Assembly: GCA_047921175.1 (NCBI GenBank)
Contig: JBLRWQ010000035.1
Coordinates: 1-29,939, forward strand
Reading direction: 5' to 3'
From: T1Sed10-7 sp047921175
GTDB taxonomy: Bacteria; Actinomycetota; Nitriliruptoria; Nitriliruptorales; Nitriliruptoraceae
DNA length: 29,939 nt
Made by a program: the position numbers and the translations under genes. Positions 16,088 to 24,365 of this stretch are shown here, piece by piece; within the stretch, counting starts at the first letter, position 1; each line of letters opens with the position of its first letter. A model generated the notes under the pieces. The model was not told where the DNA came from, did no database searches, and saw nothing but the letters and a program-made list of their open reading frames with translations.

Positions 16088-16159
16088 GTGGGTGGATCGA
16101 TGTTCCTGCCGGGTGATCGCTTCCCGTCGCGGCTCGATGCGGGGCGGACGACGTCATGA
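16088..16159 (+). CDS. Short leader ORF (23 codons) coupled to the ABC ATPase gene
   Basis: GTG 16088 has GGGAGGG 4 nt upstream, the best ribosome binding site in this leader. The frame encodes 23 residues starting VGGSMFLPGD and stops at TGA 16157-16159, which overlaps the ATPase ATG at 16156 as ATGA. The ATPase start has only a weak ribosome binding site of its own, so this ORF may deliver ribosomes by translational coupling. The peptide has no recognisable domain. It could instead be part of a longer, wrongly assigned start region, but its frame differs from that of the ATPase. Confidence 0.45.
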   Translation: MGGSMFLPGDRFPSRLDAGRTTS

Positions 16160-17715
16160 CGCCGCCATCGATCCCTCAGCCCCCGCAGATGGACGCAGGC
16201 CATGCCGATGGTCCGATCATCGAGGCTCGGAGCATCGTGAAGCGGTTCGGCGGTGTGATCGCGGTGGACGACGTCAGCATCGCCGTCGAGCCGGGCGAGA
16301 TCCACGGCCTGGTCGGCGAGAACGGCGCGGGGAAGTCCACCCTGATGCGGGTGCTCGCCGGTGTCCTCGCGCCCAACGAGGGTTCGGTCTGGGTGGGCGG
16401 TCGGCAGCTCGACCCCGGCAACACCCGGGACGCACTGGAGGCCGGGGTCTCGCTGGTGCACCAGGAGCTGAGCCTGGTGCCGGAGATGACGGTCGCGGAG
16501 AACATCCTCCTCGGTTCCACGCCCACGCGGGCCGGCTTCATCGACGGCCGGCGGCAACGTCGCATCGCCGCGGAGGCGCTCGAGGAGATCGGCGTCACGG
16601 TGGACCTGGACGAGCCGATCTCCCGGCTCTCGGTGGCCCTGCGGCAGTTCGTCGAGATCGCTCGGGCCATCGCCCGCAAGCCCCGGGTGCTGATCCTCGA
16701 CGAGCCGACCGCGACGCTGACGCCGGCGGAGACCGAGTACCTGCTCGACATGCTCAAGCGGCTCGCCGGTCGTGGCCTGGCCATCGTCTACATCTCCCAC
16801 CGGATCCCGGAGATCTTCGCCATCTGCGACCGGGTCACGGTCCTGCGTGACGGCGGGTTCGTGATCAGCGAGCCCATCGGCGAGCTGACACCGGAGTCCG
16901 TGGTGCAGCACATGGTCGGTCGTGATCTCCAGCTCGACCTCGAGAGCCGTCGCCAGGACCCGCAGATCGGGGACACGGTGCTCGCGGCCCGTGGGCTGAG
17001 GGCCCCTGGCGTCAACGATGTGGACCTCGAGGTCCGGGCCGGTGAGATCGTCGGTCTCGGCGGCCTGGTCGGCGCGGGCCGGACCGAGCTGGTGCGCGCG
17101 ATGATCGGCGCCGACCCTCGGACCGGCGGCGAGACCACGATCACGCTCGGCGGTACGACACGCCGCATCGTGAGCTACCGGTCGGCGATCGCCGCCGGTG
17201 TCGCCTACATCCCGGAGGAACGGCGCAACGACGGCCTGGCGCTCACGATGACCGTGGTGGACAACATCGCCCTGCCCAACCGCTCGGCGCTGTCCCGGGC
17301 CTTCGTCCTGCAACGCCGACGGATCGCGGAGTTCGCGACCTCGCTCGCGACGGCCGTCAACCTGCGTCCCCCCGAGATCCACCGCGAGGTCGGCCAGTAC
17401 AGCGGCGGCAACCAGCAGAAGGTGGTCCTCGCCAAGTGGCTCGGTCGCAGCCCGGACGTGATCGTGCTCGACGAGCCGACCCGTGGTGTCGACGTCGGTG
17501 CCAAGGTCGAGATCCACCGCTTGATCCGGGACCTGGCGGACCAGGGAGCTGCGGTGCTGGTCGTCAGCTCCGACCTTCCGGAGCTGCTCGAGCTGTCCGA
17601 CACGATCCACGTCGTCCGTGACGGCCGCATCGTCGGGGTCCTGGACGCTGCGGGCGCGGACGAGACCACGGTGATGGCGCTGGCATCCGGCCAGCAGGAG
17701 GTGGGTGCCGCATGA
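16156..17715 (+). CDS. Sugar-type ABC transporter, two-domain ATPase (RbsA/XylG/MglA family)
   Basis: This 519-aa tandem ATPase powers uptake through the two permeases encoded next. Domain 1 has Walker A GENGAGKST (about 55-63), a degenerate signature LSVALRQ and Walker B VLILDEPTATLT. Domain 2 has the usual degenerate P-loop GLVGAGRTE, an intact signature YSGGNQQKV and Walker B VIVLDEPTRGVD. The asymmetry (domain 1 with good Walker A, domain 2 with good signature) is normal for this family. The substrate class is pentoses, hexoses, polyols or autoinducer-2-like compounds. ATG 16156 overlaps a 23-codon leader ORF. Expression should be controlled by LacI at O3. The 3' end overlaps the first permease as ATGA. 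Confidence 0.92.
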   Translation: MTPPSIPQPPQMDAGHADGPIIEARSIVKRFGGVIAVDDVSIAVEPGEIHGLVGENGAGKSTLMRVLAGVLAPNEGSVWVGGRQLDPGNTRDALEAGVSLVHQELSLVPEMTVAENILLGSTPTRAGFIDGRRQRRIAAEALEEIGVTVDLDEPISRLSVALRQFVEIARAIARKPRVLILDEPTATLTPAETEYLLDMLKRLAGRGLAIVYISHRIPEIFAICDRVTVLRDGGFVISEPIGELTPESVVQHMVGRDLQLDLESRRQDPQIGDTVLAARGLRAPGVNDVDLEVRAGEIVGLGGLVGAGRTELVRAMIGADPRTGGETTITLGGTTRRIVSYRSAIAAGVAYIPEERRNDGLALTMTVVDNIALPNRSALSRAFVLQRRRIAEFATSLATAVNLRPPEIHREVGQYSGGNQQKVVLAKWLGRSPDVIVLDEPTRGVDVGAKVEIHRLIRDLADQGAAVLVVSSDLPELLELSDTIHVVRDGRIVGVLDAAGADETTVMALASGQQEVGAA

Positions 17716-18731
17716 CACCTGAGACCCCGTCAGCCACCAGGCCCCGGCCACCTGCGGCCCAGGTCGAGCAGGAGCTGGAGACCAAGGCGTTCAAGCTGTC
17801 CGAGTGGATGGCGACGCAGGGGATCTTCCTCTTCACGGCCGCCCTCGTGGTGTTCGCGATGGTGTTCATCGACGGCTTCGCCAGCCTGCCGAACCTCACG
17901 GACGTGTTCAACCGTGCGGCCCCGATCGGCATCGTCGCGGCAGGGATGACCTTCGTGGTCATCAGTGGGAACTACCTCGACCTGTCCGTGGTCGCCCAGG
18001 TCGCGACCGCAGCGGTCGCGCTCATCGCCGTCACCAACGCCGTGGGACTGGTCGCAGCGGTCCTGTTCGCCATCGCCATCGCGCTCGCGTACGGCATCGT
18101 CAACGGGATCGCCGTCGGGGTGTTCAAGGCCAACGCGGTCATCGTCACCCTGTCGACGACGTTCATCGGCCTCGGGCTCCTGCGGTGGCTGACCGGCGGC
18201 AGCATCTACTTCGGTGACAGCGACGGTCCGATCCGCACCTTCGGGACCACCCGCTGGGGGCCACTGCCGCTCTCGATGGTCCTGTTCCTCGTGGTCACCG
18301 TGGTGTTCTCACTGGTGCTCACCCGGACCAACTTCGGGTTCATGGTGCGCGCCTACGGCTCGAACCGCGAGGCGACCCGCCTGGCAGGGGTCAACACCCC
18401 GCTGGTCGTGATCGGCGCCTTCACCATGTCGGCGATCGCGGCCATGCTCGGCGGTTTCGTCCTCGCCGCCTTCTCCAACACCGCGGTCTCCTCGATGTCG
18501 ACCGGGTACGACTTCCGCGCGTTGGCCGCGATCATCGTCGGTGGCACCAGCGTCTTCGGTGGCCGGGGCAGCGTGCTCAGGACCTTGCTCGGGGTCGTGT
18601 TCGTGAGCGTGCTCACCAACATCATGGTGCTGTCGGGGATGGGCTTCGGGCTGCAGCAGATGGCGATCGGTCTGCTGATCGTGCTGGCGGTGTCCGTGGA
18701 CGCGCTGGCCCGGAAGACGAGGGCGTCATGA
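17712..18731 (+). CDS. Sugar-type ABC transporter permease 1 (RbsC/XylH-like)
   Basis: This 339-aa integral membrane protein of the ribose/xylose-type permease family has about 8-10 hydrophobic segments, starting after a polar N-terminus of about 35 residues. Family-like stretches are AAGMTFVVISGNYLDLSVV (the usual GMT.V...GGIDLSVG region, with GN-Y in place of GGI-D), AYGSNREATRLAGVN and IIVGGTSVFGGRGSV (EAA-like coupling region). It pairs with permease 2. ATG 17712 overlaps the ATPase stop and the gene's own stop overlaps permease 2, both as ATGA, so the three subunits are translationally coupled. Confidence 0.9.
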   Translation: MTPETPSATRPRPPAAQVEQELETKAFKLSEWMATQGIFLFTAALVVFAMVFIDGFASLPNLTDVFNRAAPIGIVAAGMTFVVISGNYLDLSVVAQVATAAVALIAVTNAVGLVAAVLFAIAIALAYGIVNGIAVGVFKANAVIVTLSTTFIGLGLLRWLTGGSIYFGDSDGPIRTFGTTRWGPLPLSMVLFLVVTVVFSLVLTRTNFGFMVRAYGSNREATRLAGVNTPLVVIGAFTMSAIAAMLGGFVLAAFSNTAVSSMSTGYDFRALAAIIVGGTSVFGGRGSVLRTLLGVVFVSVLTNIMVLSGMGFGLQQMAIGLLIVLAVSVDALARKTRAS

Positions 18732-19783
18732 CCAAGGCTCAGACCGAATCCAAGTTGCCTGCAGACGACCAGGCAGCCACGTCCGCCAGCGCTGCGCTGA
18801 TCGCGCGGGTCCGCCTGCTCCTCTCGAGGCGGACGGAGGGTCGGGCGGTCGCCCTGCTGATGGTCGTGTGGGTCTTCACCCTGGCCTTCGCGCCCCTGGT
18901 CTGGACCTCCTACGAGGTGACGCTGGGCCGGATCGCCCTGGTCGGGCTGGTCGCGCTCGGGTTGACGGCCGTCATCCTGATGGGTGAACTCGACCTCGCC
19001 GTCGCGAGCACCTTGGCGGTGTCCGGCGTGATCATGGCCAGCTTCGACAGCTTGGCCGTCGGGATCCTGGCGGCGCTCGCCACCGGCCTCGTCGTCGGTG
19101 CCGTCAACGCGTTCTTCGTCGTGGTGGTGGGGATCAACTCCTTCATCGCGACCCTGGGGATGCTGTTCTTCCTGCGGGGCGCGGCCTTCGTGCTCTCCAA
19201 CGAGCAGCCGGTCCGCATCGCGGATGTGGACGCCGGCATCGCCTTCGGGCGACCGATCGTCGGGCCGTTGACGGCCAGGATGCTCATCTTCCTCGCCGTG
19301 TTCGTGGCGCTCTACATCTTCCTGTCGCACGTCCGCGTCGGTCGAGAGTTCTACGCCGTTGGCGGCAACCGGCAGGCGGCCCGCGACGCCGGTATCCCGG
19401 TCGTGCGACGCGTGTTCACGGGGTTCATGATCTCCGGCTTCATCGCCGCGCTCGCCGGGGTGATCAACACCTTCGAGCGCACCGCCGCAGACCCGACCGC
19501 GGGGTCGACGGTGCTGCTCGCGAGCTTCGCTGCGGCGATCATCGGTGGGGTGGTCCTCAACGGTGGCCGCGGCTCGGTCTTCGGGACCCTGATCGGTGCG
19601 TCCGCCCTGGGCATGCTCCAGGTGGCGCTGACCCTCTCCGGCGTCCAGGTGGACGTCCAGAACATCGTGATCGGTTCGGTGCTGCTCCTCGCGGTCATCA
19701 CCGATCCCAGCAGTCTCCGGGCGGCGGCGGTGACCGCACGTGCCCTCGTCCGGAGTCCTTCGGAGCGGAGACCGGTGGGTTGA
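18728..19783 (+). CDS. Sugar-type ABC transporter permease 2 (RbsC/XylH-like)
   Basis: This 351-aa membrane protein is homologous to permease 1. It has a polar N-terminal tail of about 38 residues and then about 8-10 hydrophobic segments. Matching landmarks are LTAVILMGELDLAVAST, FYAVGGNRQAARDAGIPV and IIGGVVLNGGRGSVFGT. Two different permeases suggest a heterodimeric channel, as in LsrCD or rhamnose transporters, rather than the RbsC homodimer. ATG 18728 overlaps the previous stop by 4 nt. The binding-protein gene follows after 62 nt, with its own strong ribosome binding site. Confidence 0.9.
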   Translation: MTKAQTESKLPADDQAATSASAALIARVRLLLSRRTEGRAVALLMVVWVFTLAFAPLVWTSYEVTLGRIALVGLVALGLTAVILMGELDLAVASTLAVSGVIMASFDSLAVGILAALATGLVVGAVNAFFVVVVGINSFIATLGMLFFLRGAAFVLSNEQPVRIADVDAGIAFGRPIVGPLTARMLIFLAVFVALYIFLSHVRVGREFYAVGGNRQAARDAGIPVVRRVFTGFMISGFIAALAGVINTFERTAADPTAGSTVLLASFAAAIIGGVVLNGGRGSVFGTLIGASALGMLQVALTLSGVQVDVQNIVIGSVLLLAVITDPSSLRAAAVTARALVRSPSERRPVG

Positions 19784-19845
19784 CGCTCCTCGTCCGTCGA
19801 CGCCCGGCGGGCTCCGACAGTGCGCTACGACAAGGGAGATGGAAG

Positions 19846-20910
19846 ATGCGAACGCGACGCCTGACCGGGCTGATCGGGCTGTTCGCCGCTGGAGCGCTGC
19901 TCCTGGCGGCGTGCGGTGGCGATGATGCCGACGACACGACCACCGACGCTGGTGACGGCGTCGCCAGCGACGACGCTGCCGGTGGTGACGATGACAGCGG
20001 CGACGGTGCCGCCGCCGGGGACGCGGAGTTCTCCGTCTACGCCCTCCTGCCCCAGGGCAACGACCAGCCCTACGGCACCACGTACCTGCCCCCGATGGAG
20101 GCGGCGGCAGCGGAGCTCGGCATCAGCCTGACCATCACCAACTCGCAGTACGACGCCGACACCCAGGCGAGCGACTGCGAGGTCGCGGTCGCCGCGCAGC
20201 CGGACCTGATCATCCTGTGGCCGGCCGTGGGCGACACCGTGCGTCCCTGCCTGCAGGCCGCCGCCGACGCCGGCATCCCGGTGACCGTCACCAACTCCGA
20301 CGTCAACCCCGAGGACACCGGTCTCACCCGCGGCTACTCCGGGCCGGACACCTACGGGCAGGGCGTCGCTTCCGCGGAGCTGATGTGCGAGTTCGCTGAC
20401 GGTGCGGAGATCGGCATCATCATGATCAACGGCCTGACCGGGAACTCGACGGCGATCAACCGTGAGGCCGGCTTCGAGGACACCATCAACGAGCAGTGCT
20501 CGAACGTGGAGATCCTGGCCCGCCAGCCGGGCAACTGGAACGCCGACGAGTCGCAGATCGCCGCGTCCGAGATGATCACCGCCGTCGGTGCGGAGAACAT
20601 CCAGGGTGTCTACGCCGCCGACGACACGATGGTCGCCGGGGCCATCGACGCCCTGCGTGCCCGCGACATCGACCCGACGGAGATGATCATCACCTCCATC
20701 GGCAACACCTTCCTCGGCAACCCGCTGGTCATCGAGGGCTCCCTCGACGGCACCGTGTTCCAGTCGTCCTCCTGGGACGGCGAGAACGCGGTGACGCTCG
20801 CCTACGAGGTTCTGACCGAGGACCCGGGCGAGCGCATCGTGCGGTTCATGCCGGATGTGAAGGTCACCGCGGACAACGCCGACGACCCGTCGGTGGCGCC
20901 GGAGTGGTGA
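19846..20910 (+). CDS. Substrate-binding lipoprotein of the sugar-type ABC transporter
   Basis: This 354-aa exported binding protein starts with a basic, hydrophobic signal peptide and the lipobox LAAC near residue 25. A low-complexity Gly/Asp/Ala linker (about 26-60) tethers it to the membrane. The rest is a RbsB-type type I periplasmic binding fold: FSVYALLPQGNDQPYGTTY near the start, PDLIILWPA, then GVYAADDTMVAGAIDAL and TSIGNTFLG. It captures the transported substrate outside the membrane. ATG 19846 is preceded by AAGGGAG with 7-nt spacing; the in-frame ATG at 19780 would remove the clean signal peptide start. A strong stem-loop directly follows and may raise its transcript level relative to the downstream SDR. 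Confidence 0.88.
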   Translation: MRTRRLTGLIGLFAAGALLLAACGGDDADDTTTDAGDGVASDDAAGGDDDSGDGAAAGDAEFSVYALLPQGNDQPYGTTYLPPMEAAAAELGISLTITNSQYDADTQASDCEVAVAAQPDLIILWPAVGDTVRPCLQAAADAGIPVTVTNSDVNPEDTGLTRGYSGPDTYGQGVASAELMCEFADGAEIGIIMINGLTGNSTAINREAGFEDTINEQCSNVEILARQPGNWNADESQIAASEMITAVGAENIQGVYAADDTMVAGAIDALRARDIDPTEMIITSIGNTFLGNPLVIEGSLDGTVFQSSSWDGENAVTLAYEVLTEDPGERIVRFMPDVKVTADNADDPSVAPEW

Positions 20911-20923
20911 TCGCCGGGTGAAC

Positions 20924-20974
20924 GGCCCCGGAGGGATCGGTGTGGCCGTACCGCCATCCGATCCCTCCGGAGCC
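20924..20974 (+). terminator. Stem-loop between the binding-protein and SDR genes
   Basis: A perfect 13-bp repeat, CCGGAGGGATCGG (20928-20940) and CCGATCCCTCCGG (20958-20970), with GGC/GCC flanks and a 17-nt loop, starts 13 nt after the binding-protein stop. With no T tract it may be a partial terminator or an mRNA-stabilising structure, giving more binding protein than SDR. Such structures are common after binding-protein genes. Confidence 0.6.
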
Positions 20975-21034
20975 GACTGCGGCTGACGGGCAGTGAGCGG
21001 ACCAGACCAACGACCGAGGCAAGGGAGACGAGCG

Positions 21035-21838
21035 ATGGACACGACACGGCTCAGCGGCAAGCACATCTTGATCACCGGCGCAGCCCAGGGGATGGGGGCA
21101 GCCGTGGCCAAGCACTACGCCGCCCAGGGCGCGAAGGTCTGCCTCGGGGATATCAACGAGGATGGCGTCGCGCACGTGGCTAGCGAGATCCGTGACACGG
21201 GTGGCGAGGCCACCCATATCCGCCTGGACGTGACGAGCCAGGAGGACGCACGGGCTGCCGTGGCGCACACGGTGGAGGCGTTCGGCAGCATCAACGTGCT
21301 GCTCAACAACGCGGGCATCAACAAGCCGCTGTTCTTCCTCGACATCACCCGGGAGAACTACGAGCGCATCAACGACGTGAACGCCTGGGGGAAGCTCAAC
21401 GTGATGCAGGCCGCGGCGGCGCAGATGGTGGCGCAGGGCAAGCAGGACTTCCCCTACAAGATCATCAACGTCGGATCGATCCTGTCCCGCGACGCCTTCG
21501 ACGACGTGGTCGTCTACTCCATGAGCCAGCACGCGGTGCTCGGCCTCATCAAGGGCGGCGCGAAGGCGCTGATCGAGCACAACATCACGGTCAACGGCTA
21601 CGGGCCGGGCGTCGTCCGGACGGAGATGTGGGAGCAGCTCGACCGGGATCTGGTCGAGATCGGCAAGTTCGACAAGCACGGCGAGTCGATGGACAGCATC
21701 GCCGAGAACATGATCCTGATGAAGCGCTACTCCTACCCGGAGGACATCGTCGGGACGGCCTCCTTCCTGGCGAGCCCCGAGAGCGACTACATGACCGGCC
21801 AGCTGCTGATGATCGACGGCGGCATGGTCATCCAGTAG
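21035..21838 (+). CDS. Short-chain dehydrogenase/reductase (acetoin/butanediol dehydrogenase-like) with YxxxQ active site
   Basis: This 267-aa classical SDR has cofactor motif TGAAQGMG (14-21), D39 after the second strand favouring NAD, NNAG (91-94), Asn116 and Ser148. The catalytic Tyr161 is followed by Gln165 (YSMSQ) instead of the almost universal Lys. The C-terminal part (GVVRTEMWEQLD, YPEDIVGTASFL and LMIDGG) resembles acetoin reductases and (S,S)-butanediol dehydrogenases. It probably interconverts an alcohol and a ketone taken up by the co-encoded transporter, although the missing Lys may alter or abolish activity. ATG 21035 has AAGGGAGACG upstream. It is the last gene of the LacI-controlled operon, 124 nt after the binding protein, and is followed by a strong terminator. 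Confidence 0.87.
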   Translation: MDTTRLSGKHILITGAAQGMGAAVAKHYAAQGAKVCLGDINEDGVAHVASEIRDTGGEATHIRLDVTSQEDARAAVAHTVEAFGSINVLLNNAGINKPLFFLDITRENYERINDVNAWGKLNVMQAAAAQMVAQGKQDFPYKIINVGSILSRDAFDDVVVYSMSQHAVLGLIKGGAKALIEHNITVNGYGPGVVRTEMWEQLDRDLVEIGKFDKHGESMDSIAENMILMKRYSYPEDIVGTASFLASPESDYMTGQLLMIDGGMVIQ

Positions 21839-21852
21839 CGCGCCGACGACCT

Positions 21853-21890
21853 GCGGGCCCGTGACGACCATCATGGCGTCGCGGGCCCGC
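21853..21890 (+). terminator. Terminator of the ABC transporter / SDR operon
   Basis: Arms GCGGGCCCG (21853-21861) and CGGGCCCGC (21882-21890) pair perfectly. Inside them GACG and CGTC, then CCAT and ATGG, can extend the stem. It starts 14 nt after the SDR stop. Confidence 0.7.
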
Positions 21891-22324
21891 TTCATGCGCT
21901 CCGCGGCCCCCGGCAGGTCAGGATCGGGGGGGGCGGTTCTCCTCCCTGGGTGGATGCTGCCCGCCTGCCCGCGAGCGATGCTGGCGAGGTGCTGGTGGAG
22001 GACATCGGGGCCTGCCCGTCGGGTGACGTCAGGGGCACTGCCAGGGTGGTCGCCGACGGCGAGGCGCTCCACCTCGACAGCAAGGCAACGACGCCCGGTG
22101 CGTTGGACAACGCGGCGAGCGTCCCGAGGACGCTGAGCTCGACCGCTGCCTGGCCAGGCGCCAGACCTGCCGGGCGGAGATGGCGAGGACCGCGGCGATC
22201 GCGATCCACACCCGGCGGGTCGCCGTCACGATCCGACCCATCCCGACCGGCCCGGCGCCGGCGGGACCGGCCAGAGCAGAACGGCCGTGACGACGGGCCG
22301 TATGGGCCGTCCGGTTGCTTCCCG
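21891..22324. other. Non-coding or decayed stretch; possible remnant of a small membrane protein
   Basis: No confident gene lies between the SDR operon terminator and the UbiB-like gene. On the minus strand an ATG at 22241 opens MGRIVTATRR and a hydrophobic helix (VWIAIAAVLAI), but that frame loses protein-like character after about 32 codons. A neighbouring minus frame then reads AAVELSVLGTLAALSNAPGV down to about 21990. One frameshift would join them into a protein of about 80-100 residues, which I do not recognise. There is no convincing ribosome binding site. A plus-strand frame from 21950 is equally open, so this may be only GC-rich noise. Confidence 0.2.
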
Positions 22325-22342
22325 CCCGGACCTAGGTTCGGG
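22325..22342. promoter_or_regulatory. 18-bp palindrome upstream of the UbiB-like gene
   Basis: CCCGGACCTAGGTTCGGG is palindromic except for one G-T position. It contains TAGGTT, a plausible actinobacterial -10, about 33 nt before the chosen start at 22371. No good -35 lies 16-18 bp upstream. It could be an operator overlapping a promoter. Confidence 0.3.
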
Positions 22343-22370
22343 AACGACCCTGGTGGAGGAGCTGCGGTCC

Positions 22371-24365
22371 GTGGAGCTGGTCGGCAACCTGGTCATCGTG
22401 TTGCTGTTCGCCTGGGTCGTGCGGGCGCTGCTCGGCGCGCGGCAGGTCACCTGGGCCCGGCTGATCCTGGCGGTCTTGCTCGGTGGGGCGGTGGGGGCCG
22501 CGGTGGCTGCCCTGCTCATCATCGACCTCAGTGCGCCGTTGGAGGAGTCGCTGGCGCGGTTCGAGGCGGAGCGCGACGGCTTCGCGACCCTGGCGCTGCC
22601 CTTCCAGGTGCTGGCGACGATGCTGGTCGTGGTGGGCTTGGAGGTCCTCTTCGCACGCCCCGGCGCCGGCGCTCGCACCGGACTGCTGACGCGGCTGAAG
22701 CGGAGCATGCGCTGGCCCGGCTTCGCCTGGCGCGGTCTCCAGGTCGCACGGATCGTGAGCCGCCACGGGCTGGCCCCCGCGCTGGGGCTGAAGCGCGGTG
22801 CGCTGGACGTCCGCAGCCCCGAGGAGCTGGCGCGACGCGCCCGGCTGGCGCTCGAGGACGCGGGGGGGATGTTCGTCAAGCTCGGGCAGCTGCTGGCCAC
22901 CCGACCGGACCTGCTCCCGCCGGCCGCGCTCGCGGAGCTGGGACGGTTGCACGCCGCTGCCCGACCGCTCGAGCGGGCCGAGGTGGAGGCGGCGATCCGT
23001 GCGGAGCTGTCCGGACCGCTGCCGGAGGTGTTCGCCACGGTCGACTGGCAACCGCTGGGCTCCGCCTCGATCGCCCAGGTCCACGCCGCCCAGCTCCACG
23101 ACGGCCGCGACGTCGTCATCAAGGTCCGCCGGCCCGGCCTGCTGGCGGCGGTCGAGCGCGACCTCGCGATCGCGGTGGCGTTCGCGCGTCTGGCCGAGCG
23201 CCGGACCGACTGGGGTCGGACCTACGAGGTCGGGGCGATCGCGCAGGACTTCGCCCGCTCGCTGCGGGAGGAGCTGGACCTGCGGATCGAGTCCCGCCAT
23301 GCCGCCGAGATGGTGCAGGCCACGGCCGACCGGGACCACGTACGCACGCCGGAGGTCGTGACCGAGCTCACCACCGAGCGGCTGGTGGTCATGGACCGTC
23401 TGGTCGGTACCCCGCTGTCGTCGCTGCCGGCCGCGGTCGTCCACGCCGACCTGGCGCCCCGTCGGCGGCTGGCGGACGAGCTGTGCGCCTCCCAGGTCGA
23501 GGCCATGCTGCAGGGGCAGCGGTTCCACGGGGACCCGCACCCCGGCAACGTCCTGCTGCTGGACGACGGCACCCTGGGGCTGATCGACTTCGGGGTGACG
23601 GGCCGACTCGACAGCTTCGAGCGGGCCTCGGTGTTCCAGATGCTGCTCGCGCTGCAGCTCAGCGAGCCGTCCCTGCTGTACGAGTCGTTGGTCGCGGTCG
23701 GTGCCATCGAGCGGACCCGCGATCCCGACGCGATCGAGCGGGAGCTCGCCCGGTTCCTGGCCGCCAACCTCGGTGCCGGCCTGCCCCCGGCCAGCGCGCT
23801 GACCGACCTGCTGCAGCTGACCACGCGGCTCGGGTTCCGCCTCCCGCCGCAGACCTCGACGATGTTCCGGGCCCTGGCCACGCTCGCTGGGACCCTCGAG
23901 CAGCTCTCGCCCGGCTATCCGCTGATCGAGCAGATCGCGGCGCTCGGCGGCGAGGAGTTCCAGCAGCGCAGCTCGCCCGACTCCGTCGCTGACCTGGTGC
24001 AGCGGGAGTGGGCCCAGCTGGGTCCGCTCGTGCAGCGGGCGCCCCGCCACCTCGACCGCCTCGCGACGCTGGCGACGCACGGCCGGTTGACCGGCCGGGT
24101 GCGGCTGTTCTCCGACGCCGAGGACGTCGCGGTCGTGGAACGGCTGGTGAACCGTGTCGTGCTCACCGCGCTGTCGCTCGGTCTCGGGCTGCTGGCGACC
24201 CTGCTGCTGGCGACCGATGCCGGTCCGGTCCTGGCCGGTGGCCAGACGCGGCTGCTGGAGGCGATCGGCTGGGTCGGGTTGTTCGGCAGTGCGGTGCTGT
24301 TCCTGCGGGTCCTGCTCGAGGTGCTGCGGCCCGCTCCGGACCACCTCGACGGTGGTCGGCGCTGA
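22371..24365 (+). CDS. UbiB/ABC1/ADCK-family atypical kinase-like membrane protein
   Basis: This 664-aa protein carries the UbiB-type kinase-like fold between membrane segments. Helices are at about 2-21, 30-52 and 75-95, with two more near the C-terminus. Family motifs in order are the invariant KxGQ (Lys170, MFVKLGQ), the Ala-rich loop GSASIAQVHAA (230-240), a VAIK-type Lys251 (VVIKVRRPG), ExD at 301-303, the catalytic loop HGDPHPGN (386-393) and DFG (406-408). UbiB proteins are ATPases linked to isoprenoid lipid or quinone metabolism; the substrate here is unknown. I prefer GTG 22371, with GGAGGAG 9 nt upstream and a helix right after. GTG 22287 (28 residues longer) is possible but lacks a ribosome binding site. 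Its TGA overlaps the start of the CPBP gene. Confidence 0.85.
   Translation: MELVGNLVIVLLFAWVVRALLGARQVTWARLILAVLLGGAVGAAVAALLIIDLSAPLEESLARFEAERDGFATLALPFQVLATMLVVVGLEVLFARPGAGARTGLLTRLKRSMRWPGFAWRGLQVARIVSRHGLAPALGLKRGALDVRSPEELARRARLALEDAGGMFVKLGQLLATRPDLLPPAALAELGRLHAAARPLERAEVEAAIRAELSGPLPEVFATVDWQPLGSASIAQVHAAQLHDGRDVVIKVRRPGLLAAVERDLAIAVAFARLAERRTDWGRTYEVGAIAQDFARSLREELDLRIESRHAAEMVQATADRDHVRTPEVVTELTTERLVVMDRLVGTPLSSLPAAVVHADLAPRRRLADELCASQVEAMLQGQRFHGDPHPGNVLLLDDGTLGLIDFGVTGRLDSFERASVFQMLLALQLSEPSLLYESLVAVGAIERTRDPDAIERELARFLAANLGAGLPPASALTDLLQLTTRLGFRLPPQTSTMFRALATLAGTLEQLSPGYPLIEQIAALGGEEFQQRSSPDSVADLVQREWAQLGPLVQRAPRHLDRLATLATHGRLTGRVRLFSDAEDVAVVERLVNRVVLTALSLGLGLLATLLLATDAGPVLAGGQTRLLEAIGWVGLFGSAVLFLRVLLEVLRPAPDHLDGGRR

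Noticed and set aside
14809..17751. 980-codon minus-strand open frame
   Set aside because: Only the last 341 codons (lacI) have protein character; the rest is antisense shadow of the ABC ATPase gene and crosses the lacI/ABC promoter region.
21950..23992. Long plus-strand open frame of 680 codons starting before the UbiB-like gene
   Set aside because: From about 22371 on it is an Arg/Gly/Pro-rich shadow of the UbiB-like gene, and its start has no ribosome binding site.
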